Part shown: positions 1 through 7,472 of the stretch, piece by piece | Numbering within the stretch: position 1 is the stretch's first letter | How the letters are laid out: each line of letters begins with the position of its first letter | DNA from: Pseudonocardia nigra | GTDB lineage: Bacteria; Actinomycetota; Actinomycetes; Mycobacteriales; Pseudonocardiaceae | Direction of reading: 5' to 3' | NCBI RefSeq assembly: GCF_019396355.1 | Contig: NZ_JAHKRK010000066.1 | Location: forward strand, 1-32,425 | DNA length: 32,425 nucleotides | Translations under genes and position numbers: made by a program | Notes under the pieces: model-generated | Seen by the model: the letters and a program-made list of their open reading frames with translations, nothing else | Database searches by the model: none | Told to the model about the DNA's origin: nothing

Positions 1-1
1 G

Positions 2-121
2 GTGATCGCAAACTTTAAGACCTGGCGCATCATGCACACCGACTACCGGCGGCCGCTGGCGACGTTCGACACGACGATCTCGGCGGTTATCGGACTGCAC
101 TTCTACTTGGCGGCTGAATAG
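2..121 (+). CDS. Transposase, C-terminal end only (DDE, IS5-like)
   Basis: An open frame runs in from the window edge and stops with TAG at 119-121, giving the last 39 residues of a protein. The segment contains NFKTWRI followed by a hydrophobic tail (ISAVIGLHFYLAAE). This matches, from memory of the family, the extreme C-terminus of DDE_Tnp_4/IS5-type transposases of actinobacteria, where the conserved ER.(I/N)..(F/L)K.WR(I/L) block follows the last catalytic glutamate. The catalytic residues lie outside the window, so I cannot tell whether the element is intact. I could not define its right terminal inverted repeat. It marks the left border of the polysaccharide locus. Confidence 0.6.
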   Translation: MIANFKTWRIMHTDYRRPLATFDTTISAVIGLHFYLAAE

Positions 122-201
122 GCCTCAGGGATTCGCGGGGAGTTCCGGCGATCACGAAATCGGCGATCGCGTTGCCGAAAGCCTGCCCCCGACGGCCGCC
201 G

Positions 202-257
202 CCCACATACCTCATCGTGGGTATTCGGCCGGTTCCCCACATACCTCATCCGGGGTA
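202..257. promoter_or_regulatory. Tandem TACC-N8-GGTA dyads, candidate response-regulator operator
   Basis: Two 16-bp dyads of the form TACC-N8-GGTA lie at 208-223 and 242-257. They sit inside a 15-bp direct repeat (202-216 and 236-250) and their centres are 34 bp apart. The 7-2-7 geometry with TAC-type half-sites resembles NarL/LuxR-family response-regulator sites, and a regulator of that class is encoded by the third gene downstream (2506-3162). The signal peptidase start is 60 bp further on. If a weak -10 at 280-285 (CATGCT) is used, the second dyad would be centred near -42, a typical activator position. The repeats are seen; the regulator assignment is inference. Confidence 0.5.
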
Positions 258-317
258 CGACGAACGGCTCCGGAATCGCCATGCTGAGCGGCTGCGTGCC
301 CGGCCCGAGGAGGAAGC

Positions 318-959
318 ATGTCGCTCGACCCGCCCACCGTGCGGCTGCCTGCCGTGTCACCCGCACCGCAGGCCCCACCGCGCCCGCACGCGGTGCGCCG
401 CCTCGGCCGTTGGGTGGCCGGGCTCCTGCTCGTCGCGGTCGTCGCGGTCGCGGTCGCCGTCGCCGTGGTCCCGGCGCTGTCGGGCGCCGCAGCGTTGACC
501 GTGCTCTCGGGAAGCATGGAGCCCGCGCTGCCGGTGGGGTCCACGGTCGTCGTGCGCCCCCGGCCCGCCGCGGAGATCGCCGTGGGCGACGTCATCACCT
601 TCACCGACCGCGACGCGGATTCCGGTGCGACCAGGATCGTGACCCACCGTGTCATCGGAATTGAGCCCGGACCGGCCTTCCGCACCCAGGGCGATGCGAA
701 CGACGCACCCGATTCCGGCCTCGTCCAGGCCGCCGACGTCCGCGGCGTGCAGTCGTACGTCGTACCGTGGGTCGGCCTGATCCGCGACCGTCTCGTGAGT
801 CCCGCCGGCGGTTTCTTCGCCGTCGGCCTGCTGCTGCTCGTGGGCGCCGCGAACCTGCTGCTCCCCCGGACCGCGGGCTCACCGCCCCCGCCGCGGCGCC
901 AGGTGAGCGGTAGCTCGCATGCGTCGAACGGCGCGGTGATCAGCAGGCGGCGGCGGTGA
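318..959 (+). CDS. Signal peptidase I, archaeal/ER (SipW-like) type
   Basis: This 213-residue protein has an N-terminal membrane segment (about 33-54), an extracytoplasmic catalytic domain and a second membrane segment near 165-183, ending in a short basic tail. The catalytic serine is Ser66 in SGSMEPAL. The second active-site block is TRIVTHRVIG with His110 where bacterial enzymes have lysine, followed by an aspartate in GDAND (126 or 129). That Ser-His-Asp set is the archaeal/ER/SipW type. Such enzymes cleave signal peptides from exported proteins at the outer membrane face; in Bacillus SipW processes biofilm matrix proteins. ATG 318 follows a strong GAGGAGGA site. The gene precedes a two-component pair by 134 bp. 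The substrate is unknown. Confidence 0.85.
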   Translation: MSLDPPTVRLPAVSPAPQAPPRPHAVRRLGRWVAGLLLVAVVAVAVAVAVVPALSGAAALTVLSGSMEPALPVGSTVVVRPRPAAEIAVGDVITFTDRDADSGATRIVTHRVIGIEPGPAFRTQGDANDAPDSGLVQAADVRGVQSYVVPWVGLIRDRLVSPAGGFFAVGLLLLVGAANLLLPRTAGSPPPPRRQVSGSSHASNGAVISRRRR

Positions 960-1037
960 CCGTTCGGCGCCGACCTGTGCCGGAGGGTAACGGCTCCCGG
1001 AAGGCGCGCGACGACCCCGGCGGAGCTCCCCAGCACC

Positions 1038-1065
1038 CGGCCGCGCCCCTGAGCAGACGCGGCCG
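1038..1065 (+). terminator. GC-rich hairpin before the histidine kinase gene
   Basis: A perfect 8-bp inverted repeat (CGGCCGCG at 1038-1045, CGCGGCCG at 1058-1065) with a 12-nt loop lies between the signal peptidase and kinase genes. There is no U-tract, only TCCCC. It may be a weak I-shaped terminator that partly uncouples the two genes, or a leader structure 28 nt upstream of the kinase start. Confidence 0.3.
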
Positions 1066-1093
1066 TCCCCGGAAGTCCGAGGGGTAAGCAAGT

Positions 1094-2509
1094 TTGCGCA
1101 ACACGTTCCGTGGTCGTCGGCGGCCGCGCCTCCCCGTCGCCGTCGACCTCCTCCTGCAGGCCGCCCTGGTCGCGGCCGCCTGGTCGATCGTCGTGCGGCT
1201 CGACGGCGGGCACATCATGGTCGCGCGCGCGATCGGCGTCCTGACGTTCACGGCGGGCGTCGCCGCGTCGATCCTGCTCGCCGTCGCGGCCTGGATGAGC
1301 GGGAACCGGCGCGCACGCCGGATCGCGGCCGCCGTCGCCCTCTACACCGGGGCGGCGCTCCTCCTGCGCGCCGTCGCCTTGGAGGCCGCCCCTGCATTGG
1401 TGGGGCCGACGAGCGCCGTCACGGCCCTCGGCGCGGTCGGGATGCTCCTGCTCGCGCTGCGCAGACCGGCGGGGCGCGCCGACCGGATCGCCGCCGTCGC
1501 GGTGACGGGAACCGTGGCGCTCGGTCTCGGCGCCGTGGTGCTGTCGGCGGCCCTGTCACGCGGGCGGCTGCCGGCGGTGTTCGCGGCGTTGGAGGCTGCC
1601 GCGTGGTCGGCCACGGCCGTCGTCGGCGTGCTGCTATTCGGCGTTGGTGCGCGGGAGAACCGCGGACTGCCGCGGCGGGTCGGCCTCGCGTTCGGCACGC
1701 TCGCGATGGCACACGCCCCGGCCGTCGCCACCGGTGCAGGCCCGCTCGCGCGCGCACTCGACCTCGCGGCGGCCGGGATGCTCCTCGTCGCCGCCGTGCT
1801 GTTCTTCGCCGCCGCGTGGCGCGGCGTGTGGCGCCAGCAGGAAGCCACTCGGTCCCGGCTCGCCGCGGCCGAGGCCGCGATGGCGTCGGCCGCCGAGCGG
1901 GACCACGAGATGCGCAACCTGGTGGCCGGGTTGTCCGGGGCCGCGAGCGTGCTCGCCGGGGCCGACGCCGCGGCCTCACCGGACGGCAGGCTGCTGCTGG
2001 TGGCGGCCGGGGCGGAGATCGAGCGGCTGCGCCGCATGCTGGACGGGGCGACCGCGCCGACGGGTGAGGTCGCCGTCGGTCCGCTGCTGCGCGAGTTGGG
2101 CGCCGTGCACCGCGCGACCGGTGCCGAGGTGCACGTGAACGTGGCCGGCGACCCGCACGTCACCATGGACCGGGGCGAGCTCGCGCAGGTGGTGACGAAC
2201 CTGCTCACGAACTGCGCTCGGCACGCACCCGGGGCGAGCGTGCGACTGCGCGCGCGGGAGCGGGCCGGTCAGGTGCGCATCGAGGTCACCGACGACGGCC
2301 CGGGCCTCCCGCCGGGCGCCGAGGAAACACTGCTGCATCGCGGAGCACGGGGGCCGGACTCCGACGGGTCGGGCCTCGGCCTGGCCATCAGTGCGGATCT
2401 GGTCGGGCGCCACGGCGGCACGTTCACCCTCGCGTCCCGCGGTCTCGGCTGCGTGGCCGCGATCGATCTGCCATCGGCCCGCCGCGCGGTGGAGTGCGCC
2501 AGCGCATGA
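1094..2509 (+). CDS. Sensor histidine kinase with multi-pass membrane N-terminus
   Basis: The product has 471 residues. Roughly the first 245 form six to eight hydrophobic segments with almost no extracytoplasmic loop, which suggests sensing within the membrane. A short coiled linker (about 248-268) leads to the H-box ERDHEMRNLVAGL, with His271 as the likely phosphoacceptor. The ATPase domain shows an N-box (VVTNLLTNCARHAP, Asn369/Asn373), a G1 box (TDDGPGLPPG, about 399-408) and a G2 box (GSGLGLAIS, about 425-433). The H-box is neither standard HisKA nor obviously HisKA_3. The TTG start at 1094 is chosen because GAGGGG ends 9 nt upstream. The stop overlaps the response-regulator start as ATGA, so the two are translationally coupled. 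The signal sensed is unknown. Confidence 0.85.
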   Translation: MRNTFRGRRRPRLPVAVDLLLQAALVAAAWSIVVRLDGGHIMVARAIGVLTFTAGVAASILLAVAAWMSGNRRARRIAAAVALYTGAALLLRAVALEAAPALVGPTSAVTALGAVGMLLLALRRPAGRADRIAAVAVTGTVALGLGAVVLSAALSRGRLPAVFAALEAAAWSATAVVGVLLFGVGARENRGLPRRVGLAFGTLAMAHAPAVATGAGPLARALDLAAAGMLLVAAVLFFAAAWRGVWRQQEATRSRLAAAEAAMASAAERDHEMRNLVAGLSGAASVLAGADAAASPDGRLLLVAAGAEIERLRRMLDGATAPTGEVAVGPLLRELGAVHRATGAEVHVNVAGDPHVTMDRGELAQVVTNLLTNCARHAPGASVRLRARERAGQVRIEVTDDGPGLPPGAEETLLHRGARGPDSDGSGLGLAISADLVGRHGGTFTLASRGLGCVAAIDLPSARRAVECASA

Positions 2510-3162
2510 TCGCGCAGCGGCCGATCGTACTGATCGTGGACGACCACGTGCTGGTCTCGAACGCACTCGCGATGGCGTTGCGTTCCCGCGGCCTCACCGC
2601 GGCCGCAGTGGCCCCCGACCAGCTGCGGGAGCGCCTCGCGGAACCCGCGCCGCCCGGCAGCCTCGTCCTGCTCGACCTCGATCTCGGCACCGAGACGGAC
2701 GGCGCCGACCTGGTGCCGCGGCTGCGGCGGGCCGGTTGGAGGGTCCTGCTGGTCACGGGCGCGACCGACGAGACGCGCGTCGCCGTGGCCATCGCGGGCG
2801 GGGCGGTGGGCCGGGTGCGCAAGACGGCACCGTTCGACGAGCTCGTCGACACCGCGGTGCGCGCCGCCGAGGGCCGGTCCCTGCTCACGGAGGCCGAACG
2901 ACGGCGGCTGCACGCCGTCGCGGCCGCCGCCGAGCAGGACGTCCGGCAGCGGGAGGACCGCTGGCAGCGGCTCACGCCGCGCGAACGCCAGATCGTCGAC
3001 CGCATCGCCGCCGGGCGACGGCCCGCCGCGATCGCCGAGGAGTTCGTGGTCTCGGTGGCGACGGTGCGCACGCAGATCAAGTCGATCCTCGGCAAACTCG
3101 GGGTCGGCTCGCAGCTGGAGATCGCGGCTTTTGCGCGCCGACGGGCCGGTGGAACGCGGTGA
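2506..3162 (+). CDS. NarL/LuxR-family response regulator
   Basis: This 218-residue protein has an N-terminal receiver domain (about 6-122) and a C-terminal LuxR-type helix-turn-helix (about 156-213). Receiver residues are visible: the acidic pair in IVDDH (Asp12/Asp13), phosphoacceptor Asp57 in LVLLDLDLG, Thr84 in LLVTG and Lys106 in RVRKTAPF. The DNA-binding part reads LTPRERQIVDRIAAG and SVATVRTQIKSILGKLGV, typical of NarL/FixJ regulators. ATG 2506 overlaps the kinase stop by 4 nt; a GTG at 2494 is an alternative. It should be phosphorylated by the kinase encoded just upstream. The paired dyads at 202-257 have a geometry suited to such a dimer, so autoregulation of the signal peptidase-kinase-regulator genes is plausible but not shown. 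Confidence 0.9.
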   Translation: MIAQRPIVLIVDDHVLVSNALAMALRSRGLTAAAVAPDQLRERLAEPAPPGSLVLLDLDLGTETDGADLVPRLRRAGWRVLLVTGATDETRVAVAIAGGAVGRVRKTAPFDELVDTAVRAAEGRSLLTEAERRRLHAVAAAAEQDVRQREDRWQRLTPRERQIVDRIAAGRRPAAIAEEFVVSVATVRTQIKSILGKLGVGSQLEIAAFARRRAGGTR

Positions 3163-3236
3163 CGGCTGGGTCGACACCCGAATGTGCGAAGTGCACAGCC
3201 CCGGGGTGAACGAGCAGCGCGTGCCGAGGCCCGTTG

Positions 3237-3265
3237 TTGCCGACCGTCCGCGCTGACGCTAGTTT
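3237..3265 (+). promoter_or_regulatory. Candidate sigma-A type promoter for the 3326 acyltransferase
   Basis: TTGCCG (3237-3242) and TAGTTT (3260-3265) are separated by exactly 17 nt in the 163-bp gap after the response regulator. Transcription would start near 3272, leaving a leader of about 54 nt before the GTG at 3326. This is a match by eye to the general -35/-10 pattern. Confidence 0.4.
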
Positions 3266-3325
3266 CCCCGACCGCCGCTCCTTGATCGGAGATGGCGTCG
3301 TCCGGGCCGAGAGGGTTCATCGCCG

Positions 3326-4435
3326 GTGAGTGTGCTGATCGTGAGGCCCGGGGATCTGACTCCGGCGCAGGTCTCGGCCTGGGAGCGGATGCAGGACGGC
3401 GCTCCGGAGTACGGAAACCCCTTCCTGTCGCCGGGGTTCGCCCTCGCGGTCGGCCGGGTCCACCAGCAAGCGCGGGTCGCCGTTCTCATCGACGACGGCG
3501 TGGAGGCGGGCTTTCTCGCCTTCGAGCGCAACAACCTGGGTGCGGGGTCGCCCATCGCTGCGGGCATTGCCGACCAGCAGTGCCTGGTGGCGCGCCCCGG
3601 CGTCGAGTGGCGGCCGCAGGCCTTGCTCGCCGCGGCCGGGCTGCACTCGCTGAAGTTCGAGAACTACCCGGCCCAACGGCTACCGGACGGGTCGGCCCAC
3701 GTCGTCGAGTACGGATCACCGGTGATCGACCTGCGGAACGGGTTCCGGGGCTACCTGGCCGAGCGGCGGGCCGTGTCCAAGAGCCTCGTGCCGACGATGG
3801 AGCGCAAGCGGCGAAAGCTGGAGCGCGAGGTCGGCGATCTGCGGTTCGACTTCGAGTCGACGAACGTGAACGCGCTCCACACCGTGATGCGGTGGAAGTC
3901 GGCCCAGTACTCCGCGATGTCGGAGTGGGACCGGTTCGCCGACCCACGTACCGTCGCGCTCCTCGAGGATCTGCTGGCCGTTCGCACGCCGGGTTGCACC
4001 GGAACGCTCTCGGTGCTCTACGCGGGTGACGAGGTGGCCGCGGCCCACTTCGGTCTGCGTTCCCGAACGGTCATCTGCAGCTGGTTCCCGACCTACAACC
4101 CGCGGCTGGCGAAGTACTCCCCCGGCCTGCTCCTGCACTTCCTCATGGCGGAGTCGGCCGCCGAACTGGGTGTGACGACCTTCGACCTCGGTCGGGGCGA
4201 GCACGGGTACAAGGACGCGCTCAAGAGCTTCGATCTGCGGCTCGCTCGGAGCAGGCTCTTCCGGCGGTCGGTTCCCGGGCTGGCCCATCGGCTCGCCACC
4301 GCGCCCCGCCACCACGTGCGCCCGCTGGTCAAGCGCCACCCCGACCTCGAGGCTGTGCTGGTGCGCGGCGCACGCCGCGTCCGCGAGATCGCCGGCGCGG
4401 GGCGGGAGGCGAGGTCAGGCGTATTGCCGCGGTGA
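3326..4435 (+). CDS. CelD/BcsL-like GNAT acyltransferase (FemAB-like fold)
   Basis: The 369-residue product matches the Acetyltransf_6 (CelD/BcsL, FemAB-like) family, which uses a double GNAT fold to acylate amino groups during polysaccharide or peptidoglycan assembly in the cytoplasm. The most telling block is FDLGRGEHGYKDALKS (about 286-301); the GD/GE-x-x-YK element near the C-terminus is diagnostic. Other family features are a basic helix (ERKRRKLERE, about 159-168) and FPTYNPRLAKYSPGLLL (about 254-270). It starts with GTG and has no strong ribosome binding site. Its 3' end overlaps the convergent deacetylase gene by 21 bp. A second member of the family, broken by a frameshift, lies at 27125-28245. 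Likely role: N-acylation of an amino sugar of the exopolysaccharide. The acyl donor is unknown. Confidence 0.8.
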   Translation: MSVLIVRPGDLTPAQVSAWERMQDGAPEYGNPFLSPGFALAVGRVHQQARVAVLIDDGVEAGFLAFERNNLGAGSPIAAGIADQQCLVARPGVEWRPQALLAAAGLHSLKFENYPAQRLPDGSAHVVEYGSPVIDLRNGFRGYLAERRAVSKSLVPTMERKRRKLEREVGDLRFDFESTNVNALHTVMRWKSAQYSAMSEWDRFADPRTVALLEDLLAVRTPGCTGTLSVLYAGDEVAAAHFGLRSRTVICSWFPTYNPRLAKYSPGLLLHFLMAESAAELGVTTFDLGRGEHGYKDALKSFDLRLARSRLFRRSVPGLAHRLATAPRHHVRPLVKRHPDLEAVLVRGARRVREIAGAGREARSGVLPR

Positions 4436-5428
4436 CGCGAGCACACCGGGCACGGCCGCAATGGCGCCGACGACGGCCGGACTGTGATCGCGGAACACGC
4501 CGGCGCGGCGAACGTCGTACCGCTCGCTGCGCCGGGCGCGGTTCACGCCCCCGCAGAAGCTGAAGGCACGCCGGATCCCGAGATCGGCCAAGGCGTCCTT
4601 GGTGTGGCGGTCGAATGCGGCCCGGGACCCGACGGGGTAGGCGAACGTGTCGACCGGGCCGGCCAGCTCGTCCCGCAGCCGCCGTACCGACTCACCGATC
4701 TCCCGGTGCTGCTGTTGCGGGTTCAGGTTCGCCAGGACCGGATGCGTCACGGAGTGTCCGCCGATCTCCATCCCGGCCCGCTCGAGCGAGCGCACCGCCT
4801 CCCACGTGAGCCACTGTTCCGTCGCCCGCTCCGCGTCGGGCCGGGCCCGGCCGACGCATCGGGCCAACCAGTCCAGGAAGTCCTCACCCCGCTCGCCCGC
4901 CCGTTGCTTGTAGGCAGCGGTGAGGGCTCGTCGCACCTCGGCGGGGCCCCGGCCGTGTACCGGCAACCCGTGCGGAAGCCACTCCGACGCCGGGAGGTCC
5001 CGTGCGATCGGCTGCGCGGTGAGCCAAGCGATTTCGTCCCACCACGCGTGGTGGGGCTCGTCGATGAAACCGGTACAGATGAAGAAGGATCCCGGGACGC
5101 CGTGTGCGCTCAGGATCTCCGCGGCCACCGTCATGTCCCGGTAGCCGTCGTCGACGGTGATGGCGATCCGGCGGGCGGGTGTCTCCGCGTCCAGATCGGC
5201 CGTGCCGGCGGGCACGATCTCGAACCGGTCGGCCAGCAGGCGAACCTGTGCCTCGAAGTCCTCCGGGGTGGCGCTGAAGAGATCCGGGTCGTCGAGTTCG
5301 CCCGGCACACCGATCCGGTGGTAGTTGAGGATGAGCAGGCCACGCCAGCTCATCCGGGCGAGCCGGTCCAAACCGCTGCGCGTGAGCAGCCGCGCGAGCC
5401 GCTCGGTTCGGGACACCTGGTGCGTCAC
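4415..5428 (-). CDS. Polysaccharide deacetylase (NodB homology domain)
   Basis: This 337-residue protein carries the NodB fold of carbohydrate esterase family 4, which removes N-acetyl (occasionally O-acetyl) groups from sugars using a divalent metal. Seen motifs are ILNYHRIG (about 33-40), the catalytic block AITVDDGYRD (TVDDG in place of the usual TFDDG, with Asp93/Asp94) and GGHSVTHP (His225 and His229), completing an Asp-His-His metal site. No clear signal peptide is present, so it may act in the cytoplasm on a lipid-linked intermediate. The GTG start at 5428 overlaps the upstream dehydrogenase stop as GTGA; a longer open frame to 5608 is ignored because it lies inside that gene. It is the last gene of the RraA/ATP-grasp operon. 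Some NodB-fold proteins act on non-sugar amides. Confidence 0.85.
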   Translation of the reverse strand: MTHQVSRTERLARLLTRSGLDRLARMSWRGLLILNYHRIGVPGELDDPDLFSATPEDFEAQVRLLADRFEIVPAGTADLDAETPARRIAITVDDGYRDMTVAAEILSAHGVPGSFFICTGFIDEPHHAWWDEIAWLTAQPIARDLPASEWLPHGLPVHGRGPAEVRRALTAAYKQRAGERGEDFLDWLARCVGRARPDAERATEQWLTWEAVRSLERAGMEIGGHSVTHPVLANLNPQQQHREIGESVRRLRDELAGPVDTFAYPVGSRAAFDRHTKDALADLGIRRAFSFCGGVNRARRSERYDVRRAGVFRDHSPAVVGAIAAVPGVLASPRQYA

Positions 5429-6279
5429 GAGGCGGCGCCCGTGAACGCGGCCAACTCGGCGAGCACATCCGCGACGGAGACGTCCCAGCGGTCGCGCTGC
5501 CCCTCCCACCGCGCGAGCACCTCGGCGGTTCCGATCGCCAATTCGGTCGGCAGGCCCTCGGCTGCCAGGCTGTCGCCCACCTCCCGCAACTCCGGCCCCC
5601 AGCGCCACGCCCGTGCCGCGACGGACGGGAGGTAGTCGAGCTCGGCGAGCGGTAGCCCGGCCATCGCGCGCGCCTCGGCGAGCAACGGCCCGGTCACGCC
5701 GTGCCGGGCGGCGAGCGCGTGGGCGACCGCCGCCAGCGTCCTGGTCGCCTTCTGGTAGCTCGCGAAGGCCATCTTCAATGCGCTCGCTGCGCCGACGTCG
5801 CCGTCCAGAGCGGTGGCCGCCACCGCCGTGCCGGCGAAGAGCGCCGCGACCGTCCCGACCGGTTCGGGCGCACCCGCGAGATACAGACGTGCGCCGCTCG
5901 ACGCCGACGGCGGCGGGCCGATCACCGAGCCGTCCACCACGACGGTGCCGCGGGCTTCCAGCTCGTCGGCGAGCACCGTGACCCGGGCGGGGTTCACCGC
6001 GTTGGCTTCGACGAACACTCCCCGGAAGCCGACGGCGGCGACCTGACGCGCGACGTCGTCTGCGGCGGCGGGCGGGCAGAGCGACAGCACCACCGCGGAC
6101 TCCGCGAGCAGTTCCGCAAGGGTCGGCACCGGTACCAGGCCCGCCTCCAGCGCACGGTCATGGGTCGCCGGGCTGCGCCCGGCCGGCAGCCACAGCACCC
6201 GGTTGCCCGTCAGCACCGCCTGCGCGGCGATGGCGGCTCCCATCTGACCGGGATGCAGGACACCGATCGTCGGTCCCAC
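5425..6279 (-). CDS. NAD(P)-dependent oxidoreductase, 6PGDH-like with DUF1932 domain
   Basis: The protein has 284 residues. An N-terminal Rossmann domain begins with GVLHPGQMGAAIA (about 6-18), the GxxxPGxMG fingerprint of the 3-hydroxyisobutyrate/6-phosphogluconate dehydrogenase superfamily. The SLCPPAAADDVARQV and DGSVIGPPP stretches also fit this family. The C-terminal helical part (about 180-275, containing ALKMAFASYQKATRTL) matches DUF1932-type proteins, whose substrates are mostly unknown. The predicted reaction is reversible NAD(P)-linked oxidation of a small 3-hydroxy acid or similar compound. GTG 6279 is chosen because GGGGAGG lies 6 nt upstream; a TTG at 6285 overlapping the previous stop is the alternative. 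It sits between an ATP-grasp ligase and a deacetylase, suggesting synthesis of a precursor used by the ligases. Confidence 0.8.
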   Translation of the reverse strand: MGPTIGVLHPGQMGAAIAAQAVLTGNRVLWLPAGRSPATHDRALEAGLVPVPTLAELLAESAVVLSLCPPAAADDVARQVAAVGFRGVFVEANAVNPARVTVLADELEARGTVVVDGSVIGPPPSASSGARLYLAGAPEPVGTVAALFAGTAVAATALDGDVGAASALKMAFASYQKATRTLAAVAHALAARHGVTGPLLAEARAMAGLPLAELDYLPSVAARAWRWGPELREVGDSLAAEGLPTELAIGTAEVLARWEGQRDRWDVSVADVLAELAAFTGAAS

Positions 6280-6281
6280 GA

Positions 6282-7472
6282 TCAACCTCCCCTGACCTGT
6301 GCGGCGGCCCGGCGCACCCGGTGGAGCCCGCGCACGACCGCGGGCTTCGGGTCCCGCAGGTCCATGTACGGGAAGGTCTGCGGGTGGGCGAGGCTCCGCA
6401 GCCACTCGCCCGCGCTCAGCTCGCCCGCACCGCGCAGCATCCGGAAGGCGCGCAGGTCGTTCGTCGGGTACAGGAGGCGCAGCCCGGTGCGGTACTGGCT
6501 CGGCAGCGGGTAGGACCTGCCGATCACCTGATGGTACACGTGCCGGGCGAGATCGATCCCGGCCGCGGCGAGCAGGCAGTTCGCCGCCGTGAACCGGGCG
6601 TTGCACTCGATCAGCTTGAGTACACCGTCCCGCCGGTCCCGCTTGAACTCCGCGTTGGCCACACCCCGCAGCCCGACGTGCTTGAACAGCCGGAGGGCGA
6701 CATCGCGGACCTCCGGGTTCCAGTCGGTGACGTGGTAGGTCGCGATGCCCATGTTCGGGGGGTGGCGACGAACGATCCGCTTGGTGAAGTCGAACGTGCT
6801 CGCCCCGGTGTCATCGATGTAGGTGTAGTAGCTGCAGAGCAGGTCGTCCGGCCCCTCGATCTTCTCCACGAGCATCACCGCGAGGCCTGCTTCGGTGAGC
6901 TCGCCGTGCTCGGCCATGAGTCGGTCGATGTCCTCCGCGACGCGGAACTTGCTCAGCCCGGGGAACGCGGCCTGGTAGGTGTGCGAATGCAGTGGCTTGA
7001 CGATGAGCGGGAACACCAGCTCGTCCCGGTACCGATCGAGGTCCTCGGGGCCGTCGATCCGCCAGAACCGCGGCGTCGGCACCCCCGCCTCGACCGCACT
7101 CCGGTAGGTCGCCAGCTTGTCGAGCATGTCCAGCTGCACCGAGGTGTCGCTGACGTCGAGGAGGAAGCGGTCGAGCAGCCGGGCCCGGTTGCGGGCGAGC
7201 ACGCTGATGCCGGCGTCACTCGCGGCGAGGACGACCGCCCCCTGCAAGTGGTCGGTCGCCCGGCCGAGCAACAGTTCCGGCCAGGCCGACTCCTGGTCGG
7301 CCGTGCGCAGGCCGGGCGGCAGCGGGATCGGCCGGAGGTGGCGCGACTGCTCGACGAACGGTGCGACCCCGATGCCGTACACCCGCACGCCCATCGTGCC
7401 GAGGCGGCGCGCGATGGACAGCGCGTTCGACTCCCCGCCGAGGACGATGACGGGAGGAAGGTCCGCGCGCAT
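6282..7472 (-). CDS. ATP-grasp carboxylate-amine ligase
   Basis: This 396-residue ATP-grasp protein resembles carboxylate-amine ligases. These activate a carboxylate as an acyl phosphate and join it to an amine. The N-terminal pre-ATP-grasp domain starts VIVLGGESNALSIARRLG (about 8-25). The nucleotide-binding part shows LIVKPLHSH (Lys159), VEKIEGPDD (about 202-210), ANAEFKRD (Glu276) and the metal-binding LIECNARF (Glu289, Asn291). The substrate is not predictable; D-aspartate ligases and CarB-like enzymes are relatives. It begins with ATG 7472, overlapping the upstream TGA in TGATG. It is the second of two different ATP-grasp enzymes in the operon, so two successive amide or peptide bonds may be formed. 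The C-terminal 60 residues are basic and unassigned. Confidence 0.8.
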   Translation of the reverse strand: MRADLPPVIVLGGESNALSIARRLGTMGVRVYGIGVAPFVEQSRHLRPIPLPPGLRTADQESAWPELLLGRATDHLQGAVVLAASDAGISVLARNRARLLDRFLLDVSDTSVQLDMLDKLATYRSAVEAGVPTPRFWRIDGPEDLDRYRDELVFPLIVKPLHSHTYQAAFPGLSKFRVAEDIDRLMAEHGELTEAGLAVMLVEKIEGPDDLLCSYYTYIDDTGASTFDFTKRIVRRHPPNMGIATYHVTDWNPEVRDVALRLFKHVGLRGVANAEFKRDRRDGVLKLIECNARFTAANCLLAAAGIDLARHVYHQVIGRSYPLPSQYRTGLRLLYPTNDLRAFRMLRGAGELSAGEWLRSLAHPQTFPYMDLRDPKPAVVRGLHRVRRAAAQVRGG

